Below are positions 32,204-44,595 of a stretch of 64,000 nt of DNA, piece after piece. The translations under genes and the position numbers were made by a program. Below the pieces are notes generated by a model, which saw only the letters and a program-made list of their open reading frames with translations, had not been told where the DNA came from and ran no database searches. The DNA comes from Lolium rigidum (lineage: Eukaryota; Streptophyta; Magnoliopsida; Poales; Poaceae). Numbering within the stretch: the first letter of the stretch is position 1; every line of letters begins with the position of its first letter. Where the stretch lies: positions 33,614,620 to 33,678,619 of the forward strand of contig NC_061511.1 of NCBI RefSeq assembly GCF_022539505.1, given 5' to 3'.

Positions 32204-33592
32204 GAGGCGGATTAAAGGGTTATGAATTGCCCTCTGGTAATGAGGTGAGCGAGCGGAAGAGAAAAGATCAGCGGCAGCAGGAGCAAGAGGGCCGGGCAGT
32301 CACGCACATGCGCCGGAGACGAGAAAGTACGTGAGGCGGGACGCGGGGCAGCAGCGCCTGCGCTATAGAGGCACGGGGCAGCCGAGGTAGAAGGGGACGG
32401 GCTGGTCCTGCCGGCGGGAAAAAACGAGGCCGAGGCGGCGGCGACCGAACGGGAACGAAGGAGACGCGTCGAGCGCCAGCTCGAGGAAGAGCGCGCAGAG
32501 GAAGACGGCGGTGGCTCGCCGGCCGGCGGCGGGACTAGGTGCTTAGCAGGGAAGCGAGGCGACGCGGGCTCGAGCGAGGGAGGTCGGGGCTAGGATGCGT
32601 GCGGGGGCGGCGGGGGTGGGAATGCAAAAAGGCCAGGGGCACCGGTTGGGGTCGCTAGGGTTTCTATCTGGGCTGGGCTAGGTTCGGCCGGCTGGGCCTT
32701 GCTGGCCAAGCCGGTTGGGAGTCTTCTCTTAAAAAAAACATTTTCCTGTTATTTTTTCTGTTTGTTTAAAAACCATTTTCAATTTTTATAACAACGGTGT
32801 TGCGGTTTGTTTTTCTCGGAGGCAACTTGCTGATTCCAGAAAATTTTGCTCGACTTGGTTTAATTAAGCGAGGTGGTATTATTTTAGACACAAAATATCC
32901 ACCGTATCATGTAGCTTCTGGACGGGATGGACTTCATTATAACAAAATATCCACCGTATCATGTAGCTTCTGGACGGGATGAGAGAATAATTTCAGCAAC
33001 AAAATAGAGTTTAATAAAATAATCTCGGAGTTCAAAAGGCCTTGGACTTTGCTGGCCGGTTGGATATTTGGGACTGCTTAGTGTCGTAAATTTGCGATAT
33101 CCTTTTCAGGATGGAGGTGGTAACGATATTCTTCATTGCTAGCCAATAAAAACCAATTATAGCTATAAATTCGTTTACATTTATACCTAAACTAAATAAA
33201 AGTGTGATGACAACCATCATTAAACGTTTGCGGTTTTACGGGTTGGTCAAATGAGGGGCTCGCATCTAATATTTTTAGAATTAATTATGTTTGTTATCAA
33301 TAGAAGACAACCTGATCAACATCGACGATGGTGACTAAGAAGAGAAGTGTCAACATGGATGGTAACTAGAAGATGGATTTTTGTTGCTGGTTTGACGTGT
33401 TTGGTTTGTTGCTACAAGGGATGTAGCATGACTTTTTTTTTGTAACACTTATTCTTATTTTGGTTGCGTGCATCCATATTGCCTCCAGAGCACTGCTACG
33501 GAGAAGTAACACTTATTCATTTTTTGGTTTGTTGCTACACAAAAGTATCAACATGGATGGTTTACTTAAGTGTTTTGTATTTATTTACCCGA
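32204..33592. other. GC-rich then AT-rich spacer, no gene seen
   Basis: 32204-32720 is GC-rich without a supported frame. 32800-32985 carries a sequence related to 34810-34930 and a local duplication of about 38 bp (ATATCCACCGTATCATGTAG, at 32897 and 32948). The rest is AT-rich. I see no gene. Confidence 0.45.
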
Positions 33593-33620
33593 TGCAACGC
33601 ACGGGCACCCGTGCGTTGCA
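33593..33620. other. Perfect 13-bp inverted repeat
   Basis: TGCAACGCACGGG and CCCGTGCGTTGCA are separated by two bases. GC-rich hairpins of this kind precede Helitron 3' ends in grasses, but no CTRR terminus follows within 20 bases. Confidence 0.6.
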
Positions 33621-33696
33621 CCGGGAAAAGGATTGCACATATTTAACACCTTTAACCCAATCACAATGGCTGAATTTGGCATATCTTAACCAAACC

Positions 33697-34599
<903 letters not shown>

Positions 34600-34770
34600 T
34601 GTGCCCCTGGCCATCTCGATCCTCCCTCCTCGGCTCTCTATTGTTCATTGATCCAGTTAATTCCTTCCTCGGCGGCTACTGCCCTCACCATCTCGATCAT
34701 CTCCCTCCTTCCTTCCTTGGCGGCTACTGCCCTTGCCATCTCGATCCTCCCTCCTTCCTTCCTTGGCAGC
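34600..34770. repeat. About 47-bp pyrimidine-rich tandem repeat
   Basis: Roughly three copies of a unit containing CCTTGGCGGCTACTGCCCT and GCCATCTCGATCCTCCCT. Confidence 0.8.
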
Positions 34771-35383
34771 TCGGCTATCTGTTCCATTTGGAAGAGCCAG
34801 TTAATTTCTTTCTTGTTGTTCTCGGAGGTGGCTTGTTAATTCCAGAAATTTGTCGTATAAAAACCGGTAGAAAAAGGTACAGCGGAGCGAGGTGGGACTA
34901 TCGAACAACACAAAATCCATGCGTATTTGGACGGGACGGACTTGATGAGAACGAATTTGCATGGCCCATTGAACTAATGCGAACCAGGCCTTCATCACGG
35001 ACGGGCTCACGCGCCTCTTACGGGGAAAGCCTGGGACGAAGAATTTGCCTCGCTGTGTGGCGCCTCCGGCCGCGCACCATGCTGGGGATGGGGGCTGCGC
35101 CATTGGTCGCCGCTTCGGGAAGAGGGCAGCGCCGCCGACCCCTGGGCAGCGGCTCGGAGAGAAACTAACCACGAGGGGAAAAACCGTTTCAGGCTGACTT
35201 CAACTTGAAACGTCTACGGAGCAGCAAGGTCGAGGGAGGGGCACTGACGGCAGGGGCCTGTACGACGGCGGTCGTCGAGGGCGTGCCCGGCGACGGGAGG
35301 CGCGCAAGAGGGGCGCTAGCGGCGGCTGCCTGGCCGGAGGGCCGCTGGTGGTCGGCGAGGGCTCGTCCGGCGCCGGCCATGTG

Positions 35384-35788
35384 ATGCGCGTGGCTTCCTT
35401 TCGGGCAGAGCGCGCCGACGCCGACGCCAACACCAGCAAGTTGGACGCCGTGGACGAGGCCGTCGGAAAGCTCGCGGCGCTCCTCGAAGGCAGCACCGAA
35501 GCCCAAGACGCCGGGGACGACGAGGCGGCGGTGCGCGCCGCGGCGCGGGAGGTGGATAAGCGGACGGAGGAGCTGGCGGCGCTGCTGGACCGTCTGTCCG
35601 ACGCCATCAATGGCGTGTTCCGCGTGGCGCTGTGCCTCCGTGCCGTCGAGCTGGGCAGCTTCGCCGTGGGACCCGCCGAGCTGGGCATTACCAATAGCTC
35701 TGTCTGCTGCAGCCTCACGGACTCCCGTGTTGACCAAAAGAAGAAACGAAACGAACAAAACGAACCGGTACATGCCACTTTGCCGTAA
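35384..35788 (+). CDS. Uncharacterised GC-rich ORF, helical protein
   Basis: From the ATG at 35384 the frame gives 134 residues. Residues about 17-90 are rich in Ala, Leu, Glu and Asp with a heptad-like pattern (KLDAVDEAVGKLAALLEG; VDKRTEELAALLDRLSDAIN), suggesting an amphipathic helical bundle. The C-terminal 35 residues look non-coding. The opposite strand is also open, as expected of GC-rich DNA, so coding status is uncertain. It could be a grass gene fragment. I recognise no family. Confidence 0.3.
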   Translation: MRVASFRAERADADANTSKLDAVDEAVGKLAALLEGSTEAQDAGDDEAAVRAAAREVDKRTEELAALLDRLSDAINGVFRVALCLRAVELGSFAVGPAELGITNSSVCCSLTDSRVDQKKKRNEQNEPVHATLP

Positions 35789-35844
35789 TATGGAATTTAT
35801 GTCCAACCTTGTACCAAACAAACAACTGTCTCAATGCAACTAAT

Positions 35845-36336
35845 TGAAATAGAGAAATTATTAAAAAGTCAAATTAGGCCTAGAAGAGAGAGAAATCAGT
35901 AAGTACCTTGACGATTGTAGGAGTAGGGAGAAGTTGCCCTATCTGGCTATTTGCTTGCAGTTTAGGCAGTACTGTATTGGACTTGCAATAAGATAACATC
36001 GCTAAGAAATCAAGATTAGTCAAGATCAATTTTCTTACACATGCAAGTAGATATGTAACATCAGCGAAATCCCCCTACAAAAAATAGCATCAGCAACTTA
36101 GTCTACATATCCTTTTTTCCTGCACAAAATGTCTATTATAAATCTAAATGCTATTTGAGCCATCAAATATATTTTGTATCACGACCAGTACTTATGCTAA
36201 AAATATCCAATGTATTGGTGCTCGGAAGCACATATTTTTGCCTCTAAAATGCTGAACTTCAATACTCCAGTTCGTACAAACACGATTCAGTTCCGCTAAT
36301 TTAATTATCCTCATAGTTCAGCATAGTATGAACATA
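35845..36336. other. AT-rich spacer, no gene seen
   Basis: No open frames of note and no repeat termini recognised. Confidence 0.4.
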
Positions 36337-36518
36337 TCAGCGACGGACAGAAACAACTTGAGTTAAGGTATCCCTTCTCATCCGATTTCCGAACGCGGCG
36401 AGTGCGTCCATGCCGCCAAGGACGTCCTGGAGCAGGTCCTCGCTGCTGCAGAGGTAGCGGTAGATGATGGAGTTGGCGAGGAACTCGGCTAGGTCGTGCT
36501 TGGGGTTGCAGTCCGTCT
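36337..36518 (-). pseudogene. Terminal exon-like fragment of an unknown gene
   Basis: The minus strand has a clean splice acceptor (TTGCAG at 36524-36519) and then an open frame starting ETDCNPKHDLAEFLANSII and ending DTLTQVVSVRR-stop at 36337. The residues are well mixed and protein-like. I cannot name the family. The nearest other gene fragment on this strand is the Pumilio-like exon 0.4 kb upstream, but the two are not obviously parts of one gene. Confidence 0.4.
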
Positions 36519-36915
36519 CTGCAAGAGGCAGGGTCAGTTAACTGTTTGGATGTGATAGGAGAGAGCAGATTGTGTCGGCCATACCAGAGCACCTAGCGTG
36601 AAATCCCAATAGCTTCTGCATATTTGATTGCAAACTACAGGTTCCGGCCTTGAAGAAAAAAAAAGGCAGTGATGGGGCTGCGTGAGGCGGACATGGCCAC
36701 TCCAAGCATGGGTACCAAACTCACTCACACAGCGTTGTACATACAAACTTCAGACTACAGATAGCCAACAGAACAAGAGGTGGTCCAGCGACGAGCTAAT
36801 CAGGTCCCCGTTGTCTGTGTCCCAGCTGCCGTAACAAATTGCGTCCAACAACATCCCAGGTCTCAGCAGTAATTTTGAAGAAAACTTGTTGAGGTGTTGA
36901 CCATGACGGCATCGA

Positions 36916-37086
36916 TCAGGAGGAAAATTTATGCACTTCTGTGGTAGAGGCAGAAGAAAATGGCTCATTCTCATCGGTAGCGCCAACCATCTCATCAATT
37001 AAAATTTGGCGCCCGTCAAGAAAATCAAAAGAAAGGCACTTCTCGACAACGTTGGAAGCGAATTTCTGCTGGATCATCTTCACGGT
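36916..37086 (-). pseudogene. Pumilio-repeat gene fragment
   Basis: The minus frame reads [20 protein letters not shown] and [17 protein letters not shown], then a stop at 36916. [10 protein letters not shown] followed by the ILI-E helix is the signature of one repeat of the PUF RNA-binding domain of plant Pumilio proteins. Only about one repeat of the usual eight is present, so this is a captured or relic exon. Confidence 0.7.
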
Positions 37087-38401
37087 CTGTCCAACGCGTC
37101 ATCTGATTGCAGAAGCACACTATTCTAGTTTTCCATGTTGCAAGATATGCTACAAAATAAGATATGCTACAAAATAAGAAATATAAAGCTCTTTGTGTAA
37201 GTGGGATTATTTGAAGTAGAAGGTAATGATAAACAGAAAAATTGTCCATATTTAATATTGCACATGGGAATTATAAAATAAGACTACAACAAATAACCTT
37301 AACTATTTGGTGGTAATTGCACGGGAAGTACGAACAAAACAGTACATCATCTAAGATAATTAAAATTTATTCCAGTGAAATATAAAAGAACTGAACACAC
37401 ATTTACATGATGAGCAATTGCCAACTTTGTGAAAGATAAATCCAAGAACAAAGCCTATGCCTCCCATTAATCTAACAGGCATAAGTGAAATCGTTGTTTC
37501 AGCAGAAAACATTTACCAGGCAAATGAATAAGCATCCACCTGGATAACATAGTTCCCATACTGATGTTATGTCAAAGAAACCACAGACTGCATGATCTCT
37601 TCCATCACAGGGCTTTGCATGCTTTCACCATCACAGTGCACTGGTGGTATCCAATTAAAGGTAAAAAATAGTAAATCGTAATGGAATACATCCATTAAAA
37701 CAAGATATAGGTTGGTATAGCACCTGAATGGGCAACAATATCATGGGTGGAGAGGTAAACCACACGTAGATAAAACATAGAAATACCAAACACAATCCTT
37801 TCTTGAGGCTTGAGGGATGCACTTCTGCTCATGGCGCACAAGACGTTCTGATGACGAACACATGTTCAGTAAAGCTCCAAATAAAAAAAAATTCAACCGC
37901 ACTTCTACAGACCACAGCTGATCATAAATGAAGTGTCCAAGTCACAAGGAACTTCAGGCTGAAGCACATGAATCAACAATCAAAGGGTAAAAAGTTGAAC
38001 CTCTTGTGTTATGATGGCTGACAGCTTCTTATAAATTTAATGACCTGGAAGCTAAAGCGCATCAATCAGCGACTGAACCCCTCCAAACTGTTGAACATGG
38101 CAATGGAGCTGCAATACAAAGAACCATCCGAGTCATCCAAATCCTAAACCAGTAGTAGCACATTACTAATACACTCAGGTTAAGACCAATCCAGAGTTAG
38201 AGACCAGAATCCGATCAGGTCTAGAGTTGAGAATCGACATGCAAAACGGGGCGGACCAGTCGTGCATGAGATCTGGCGCCAGGTGCAGACCTTCTGCTGA
38301 TGTGCTGCGTGCTCAGCTATAGAAGCGGCGGGCAGTCGGGCGGAGTTTAGGATGTCCTCGCCTCCTCTCATGCTGGTGCCGGCCAAGGCATCCGCAAGGT
38401 A
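37087..38401. other. Spacer left of CACTA-4, possibly intron-like, no gene seen
   Basis: AT-rich with several pyrimidine tracts. No protein-like frames were found. It may be intron sequence captured with the Pumilio-like exon. Confidence 0.35.
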
Positions 38402-38999
38402 CACTGGTGGAAAAAGGGGCTTTGGTCGCGGTTGGCAACTGCCATTAGTCGCGGTGGCCCAACCGCGACCAAAGTAGCGCGACTAAAGGCCCCCCCCTTT
38501 AGTCGCGGTTCCTTACGAACCGCGACTAAAGGCCCATACACGTGGGCCGCAGGCGGCGCCAGGGCGGAGGACCTTTAGTCGCGGTTCTTCCGGCCAACCG
38601 CGACTAAAGGCCTCCGCAGGGTTTAGGGTTTAGCCCCCTCCCCCTAAATCTGGTTTCTTTTTAATTTGTATTATTTTATTTCTTTTGGGTTTTAATTTTG
38701 AAGGAGTTTCACATATTCTACGGTACTCGTATACATACATGCATATGAATGTACAATTTCAAACAAATTTGAAATTAGAACCAAAAAGAATTCAAGAGGA
38801 ATATACAATATATATTCAATATCGGATGACCATATACAATATATATTCAATATCGGATGACCATATACAATTTTGAACAAGTTAGTTACAAATTCCGGTG
38901 CACATAAAGATCTACGCCATCGTAATAGTGTTCTCCTCTAGGATCGATGACTTCCCTCGCCAACCATCCAGCTAGTTCCTCTTGAAGTGGTCGGAAGCG

Positions 39000-41900
39000 A
39001 GCTTACGGACTAAGCGTCTTCCGGAGGTTATTCCTCGGGATGTTGTTCTCACACGTACTGGTCCCGCTCATTGCGGTATCTCCGGATCCTCTCACAAACA
39101 TAGTATCCACATAGATTGGTCCCCGGTGGCTGAGTATCCCCGAGTCGTCGGCACTTGCCATTTTAAAATGTAGCTCTTTTTTGAATTCACCGACCTTGGT
39201 ATCTACGAACCGTCTCCAAACCCTACGAGGCAAAGAAAATTAAATAAACAAGAGAGTTATTAATTAGTTACTTGATATTAGGAAATGATGAACGAAATAG
39301 GCCGATCGATATAGAGCGCAAATGAATGAAAATAATTACTTTTGCATCATTTTTCTCATGTCGCCCCAAAGCGCCGGATCCATATTCGGAGAGTCGTGGA
39401 CGAGAACCGAGGAGGTCTGAACTTTAATTACCATAAGAATCCGGTGGAACCTGCGGACACGATACATGCACGATCATGCATAACTCATCGATTAGCCACA
39501 TACCATGCATGGAGTAAACAAAAGAGAATGTGCTCAAGACAGAAACACTCACCCAAAATGGTAAGGAAATAGAATATCACTTTTCTCTTGTTGTTTTCTA
39601 ATAAACCGCCACGAGTCTTCCTCCACGTCGGCGGGGTGGTGTTCTAACACATATGAATTAACGATGTGTGGGTCAATGAACCCAACATCATGGATGTTCC
39701 TTATTCGCATTTCCCGCTTCTTCATTCTGCATAATATATAGCGTACACAACAAGATAGTTAGGACAATATATATATATATATATATAGTGCGGGCAATGA
39801 ACGAGATAGGGTAGAAATTAATAAATCACTTACGAACGTAGCAACCGATGATAGATTTGTCGAGCTCGCGCAGATTGAACAGACTGGAACAATTCACTCG
39901 GAGGAATTTGTACCCGAGTAACGTTTGAAGTGATGCACATATTTAACTTACGCATAGATATAGTCTTTGGCGTTTTCATGTTTTATGTAACCCTTGTACC
40001 AATTTAGCAGACCTTTCATTTGTCGAGGTAGATCCTCTTCCTGCGCGAGGCTCGATGAGAGGGCCATTCTTCACATATGTAAATACTACGTCCTTCATTG
40101 GCGCCTCATCAAGGCCTAACACCGCACGAAGAGTGATACCTAAGTCGGCCGCTTGTTTTCGGCACTTTCTACGGTCAATCCATGTGCTGTCGCAGCTGCT
40201 ATGATATCGGGGGCATCCGGACCGGCGGCTTGCACTATGAGCGGGGCGATCGATTGTTTACTTTGTTCCCCGAGCTGGGCAACTTCTTTCCCCCTTTCTA
40301 ATTTTTTCTCGGCCTCGTCCTCCAAGGCTTTCTTCTCCGCCAACTCTTTCCTGTTCTTGAACGCGAGTGCTTGCCTACGAAGTTCACGTAAATAGTCGTC
40401 GAGCGGATTCTTCGCGGCTTGGGACGGTGTGTTCAAAAATGACTTAGCCCACTGCTTTTCCTTGTCGGAATATACTGGCTTGGGCTCGCCCTCTATTTTC
40501 TTCTTGACGCTCGCCTGCCATTTCTCTAAATCAGCGAGCCGCGCCCGCCTCGACTTCCTCGGCACTACTTTCCCAAGACCTCTCGGGGAGAGGCTTCGAT
40601 GATACCTCCGGTACCTTTGTTTTCTTAGGTACGTAAGGGTCCGGGTTAATAACCCAGGACTCGCTTACGCTTCTTCGCCGGAGGTGGATTGGGGGCGGTA
40701 CCGGTGTACGATCACCCGCCGGACGAGGACGGGGGCGGCGTCGGGCGGCGTGAATGAGGTGTATTAGGTGAAGCACCACCGCCACCGTCACCGCCACCGC
40801 CACCGTCACCGCCACCGCCACCGCCACCGTCACCGCCACCGCCACCACCACCACCGTACGGGGGTGGACTTGTTGGCGCCTCGCCCGGAAACTTGATAAA
40901 TTTCTTCTGCCATAGAATGAGCTGGCGCTTGACATCTCCAAGTCTTTTCACCCCTTCGGGTGTAGCAATGTCAATGTCCGGGTCCTCAAACCCTTGGACT
41001 ATCTCCTCCACCGTCACACGAGCATAGCCATCTTGAATGGGGTTGTTGTGGTGGAGTGCTCCAGTGGTAAAGCACTGCCGATGGCTACCTTCATGGACAT
41101 GTTCCCGATAGGATAATACGGATGACATGCTTTCATCTCCTTTATATCGTCCACGGGGTAGCGAGGAGGCTCCGGTGCGATAACTCGACCACCGGTCGAG
41201 GCTCCGGTGCGATAATTTCGATCGTCGGTGCACCAGCCGGTGAGGCCTCCGTGGAAGCCACGCTGCTTCTTCTCCGCTGCGGGCTTCCGAGATCCATTGG
41301 ATGATCTTCATGCTGCGCCCGAGCTGCATCTCTTTCGGCGACTAGTACACTCACGGTTTTCTTCATCACATCCATTTCCGTTACCAACTTCGCCACAACA
41401 TCTGCATCCCGATCCATCTTTCTCTTACGGCTTCTGTAACCGTACGGGTCATCTTTCTGGGGGAACCCTAGTTTCCACGGAATGTCCCCGGGCATGCCTC
41501 GTACACGTCCTCCGTGTTCGGGATTCCCGAGGGCTTTTGTCGAGGCGTCGTTCTCTCGTTGAACCTGATCCTCCCCTCTTGAGCATCCCTCATTGCCTCA
41601 ATAAGGTTTTGGGTGGGTGTAATTATTTTGCCCTGGTAAACACACTCCCCTGTCTCCGGGTTCGGCGATCCCCCATGCCCGTACCACCAGCTTTTGGCCC
41701 TTGGGTCCCATCCCTCCGTACCTGGACGGATTCCTCGCGCCCTCGGCTCGTTCTCCATCTTCTCCCACTTAGGCTGCCAAAAGCGATACCCTCCTGGCCC
41801 CATTTTATGATTGTACTCCTTCTTGGCCGCATTTTCCTTATTTTTTTCGATAGTTCAAGGAACTGCTCCGATTTCTTTTGCTTCACAAATTCCGGCCAAT

Positions 41901-42745
41901 CATGTTGCGGTTTCTCATATTGTCCTTTGAAATTCGGAGTCTTGCCCTGGTTGACAAAGTCATGGGCTAGATTTTGCTTGTATTTCCGGAATGCGTTGGC
42001 CATCCTAGAAAGAGCGAATCTGTTTGACTAGCTTGCGCCTCTCCTTGTTTTCCGCAATCTTTTTACCCTCCTCATCGTATTTGCGGTATTCCGGAGGTAG
42101 AACGAAATGTTCCATAAGCTTGTTGAAGCAATCTTTTTTTCTCTCTTATCGACAAAAGTGAAACCAACACGTGCCTTCTTTGGCTCATTCCACTCCTGGC
42201 GGGTGATCGAGACGTTGTCTCTAACAACGGCTCCGCATTGGCCGACAAACTTGGTGGCGTTCTTGCTGGGCTCCGGCGGCTTGCCGGTTGCTTCGTCGAC
42301 AACATCGATGGTGCATGTTTCTCCTGCTTTCATCGTCTTGGTTGCGCCACGCTTTGACGACGACGTACTCGATTTTTTCGACGATCCGGCCGAGGGCTAA
42401 AATAAGAAAGAGAGTCGCGCGCGTTAGTACACACACATTTATTCAAATCAGTTAGTTGTATCACCAGACGCTCAATATGTATATATATATACCTCGGCGC
42501 CGGAGGTGGTTGCTACTTCCAATTGAAGATCGTCGTTTATCGACGTTTCTTCGGCATCATCTTCCTGACGGCGCCCTTCATCTTCACCCTCAAGGTTCGG
42601 ATAAGAAGAGATATCATCTTCTTCTTCTCCGGTCGGCACAAATGGAATATCGCCATTTATGATGCCGAACATATGGTCTTCGGCGTCCGGATCATAGTTG
42701 TCCGAGAATCGGGTCAGCTCTATCGTCCGCCATATGTCGATCCTG
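39000..42745 (-). pseudogene. CACTA-4 ORF2: Transposase_24 (Ptta/En/Spm) plus Ulp1-like protease, degenerate
   Basis: An N-terminal acidic exon (42472-42672, GEEEDDISSYPNLEGEDEG) ends at a GT donor at about 42492. Next come a segment with TIDVVDEATGKPPEP ... FVGQCGAVVRDNVSITRQEW (about 42330-42190), then FRKYKQNLAHDFVNQGKTPN, and WKKM-like NEPRARGIRPGTEGWDPRA (Transposase_24 hallmarks). A coiled region (VVAKLVTEMDVMKKTVSVL) and a Gly/Asp-rich linker (about 40780-40860) follow. Around 40140-40565 is a Lys/Glu-rich helical part. Near 39125-39070 lies QPPGTNLCGYYVCERIR, the catalytic cysteine segment of the C48-like domain. Frameshifts occur near 42140 and 42010. Confidence 0.75.
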
Positions 42746-42858
42746 AAAACATGTAGTCAAAACAAATTAATTAAGTGAAGAAGGGGGCGGTGGCGGTGGC
42801 GAAAGGGCGGTGGCGGTGGCGAAAGGGCGGTGGAGATCTCGATCTCGATCCAAAAAAA

Positions 42859-42917
42859 CACCGCGCGTATACGGAGGGGCGACGAGGGGCTCGCTGCCCC
42901 TCCGTATACGCGCGGTG
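42859..42917. other. Perfect 22-bp inverted repeat (hairpin) in CACTA-4
   Basis: Bases 42859-42880 (beginning CACCGCGCGTATACGG) are exactly repeated in reverse complement at 42896-42917, with a 15-base GC-rich spacer. It lies just upstream of the ORF2 gene (minus strand). Confidence 0.9.
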
Positions 42918-43756
42918 GTAAAGTCAAATTTTAGTTCGGCTCGATATCCCTCTCCTCTCTCTCATTGCATGCGATCGGGCGCCGGCGATGACGATGGGGA
43001 CGTACGTACGGGCGCGACGACACATACACGGTGTGGGTGGGGGCGGCGACGACGGGCCGACGTACGGGACGGGCGCGACGAGAGGGCGGCGACGACGGAG
43101 AAAAGGCGCTGACGGCGAGGTCGAGTACGTGCGGCGTTTTTAGTTAAATTTTTAATTCAATTTTTTTAACTTATTTAAAAACAATTTAATTAAGTTTTTA
43201 GTTTTGTTTTTTGAATTTGTAACTAATTAAGTTTGTTTAGTTTTGATTTTTGAGTTTGTTTAGTTTTATTTCTGGTTTTCTTCATGATTTTAACTAATTA
43301 AGAATTTGTAACTAATTAACTTAGTTACGATTTTTTTTTTAAAAAAGAAAAACCGGGGGTGCGCCGCCCCGGCACTTTTTCTCTCCTCTCCCTCTCCGAT
43401 CTGCCGGGGGCCGGGCGACGGCGGGTGGCGGCGGGCGTCGGGCGGCGATCGAGCGAGGGCGGCGGCGGCGCGTCGCGTCGGTCGGCGAGGCGGCGGCGGC
43501 GGCCGGCGAGGGCGGCGGTGGCGCGCGCGACATAACCGGCGGCCGGCGCGCGCGACGATGAGGGGCGCGGCGGCGGCGCGTCGATGGACTTACGGCGGGC
43601 GCGGAGGACGACGCTGGCGGCGGGCGACGGCGGGCGACGGCGGCGACGGTCGGCGGCGGGCGAGGGCGGCGTGCAGCCTGACGGCGTCGGGAGCGGAGAG
43701 GGCGAGGGCGCGCGGAGGAAGAAGAACTGGCGCGGGCGCGGCCGTTCGGCGCGTTA

Positions 43757-43930
43757 TTTATAGCCAGAGGCTTTAGTCGCGGTTGGGGTCCCCAACCGCG
43801 ACTAAAGGGTAGCCTTTAGTCGCGGTTGGGGACCCCAACTGCGACTAAAGCCTTTTTTCACCCCACATTTGCGGTTCCCGCGGAAAATGGCTTTAGTCGC
43901 GGTTGGCCAGGCCAACCGCGACTAAAGGAC
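43757..43930. repeat. Internal cluster of CACTA-4 sub-terminal units
   Basis: Six alternating direct and inverted copies of CTTTAGTCGCGGTTGG occur here, in the middle of the element between ORF2 and TNP2. Such units are otherwise found only at the element ends. Confidence 0.85.
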
Positions 43931-43944
43931 TTTTTCAAAATTAT

Positions 43945-44295
43945 TTCATGTTAAAAATACAGAAAAACTCAGAAAAATAAAACTAATTCAATTCAAAATT
44001 TTAAAAATACAAACAATATATCAAAAAATTCAGAAAAATAAAACTAATTCAATTCAAAATTTTAAAAATACAAATTATATATCAAAAAATTCAGAAAAAT
44101 AATACTAATTCAATTCAAAATGTTAAAAATACAAATTATATATCCAAAAAATCAGAAAAATAAAAATAATTCAATTCAAATTCTTAAAAATACAAATAAT
44201 ATATCCAAAAAATCAGAAAAATAAAACTAATTCAATTCAAATTCTAAAAAATACAAATTATCAAAAATTCATAAAAATAAAATTAATTCAATTCA
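43945..44295. repeat. About 61-bp AT-rich tandem array
   Basis: Five to six copies of a unit like CAGAAAAATAAAACTAATTC ... AAAATACAAATTATATATC directly follow the internal sub-terminal cluster. Confidence 0.85.
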
Positions 44296-44595
44296 AAAGT
44301 TCGTTGGCCCCCTCTTCCCGCCTCTTTCCGCCGACCCCCTCTTCCCTCCTCGTCTTCCCGCCATTTCTTCCCTGTCTTCCCGCCTCTTTCTTCCCGCCAA
44401 TTGTTTCCCGCCAATTTCTTCCGGCCTCTTTCTTCCCGCCAATTTTTTCCCGCCAATTTCTTCCCGCCACTTTCTCCCCGCCTCTTTCTTCCCGCCTCTT
44501 GTCTTCCCGCTCCCATTTTTCCCGCCATTTGTCACTACATATAGGTAGCCCGGCTTGGCCAGCATCACATCTTTACAATCTCTCATCACTCTCTC

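Noticed and set aside
35189..35821. 210-codon minus-strand ORF with hydrophobic N-terminus
   Set aside because: Composition drifts without pattern, and the plus frame at the same place is more protein-like; probably a GC-driven shadow.
38685..38880. Short ORFs on both strands around 38.8 kb
   Set aside because: Caused by a tandem duplication of TATACAATATATATTCAATA-type sequence within CACTA-4.
40712..41329. 205-codon Gly-rich minus-strand ORF as an independent gene
   Set aside because: It is part of the CACTA-4 ORF2 reading (linker region) and not separate.
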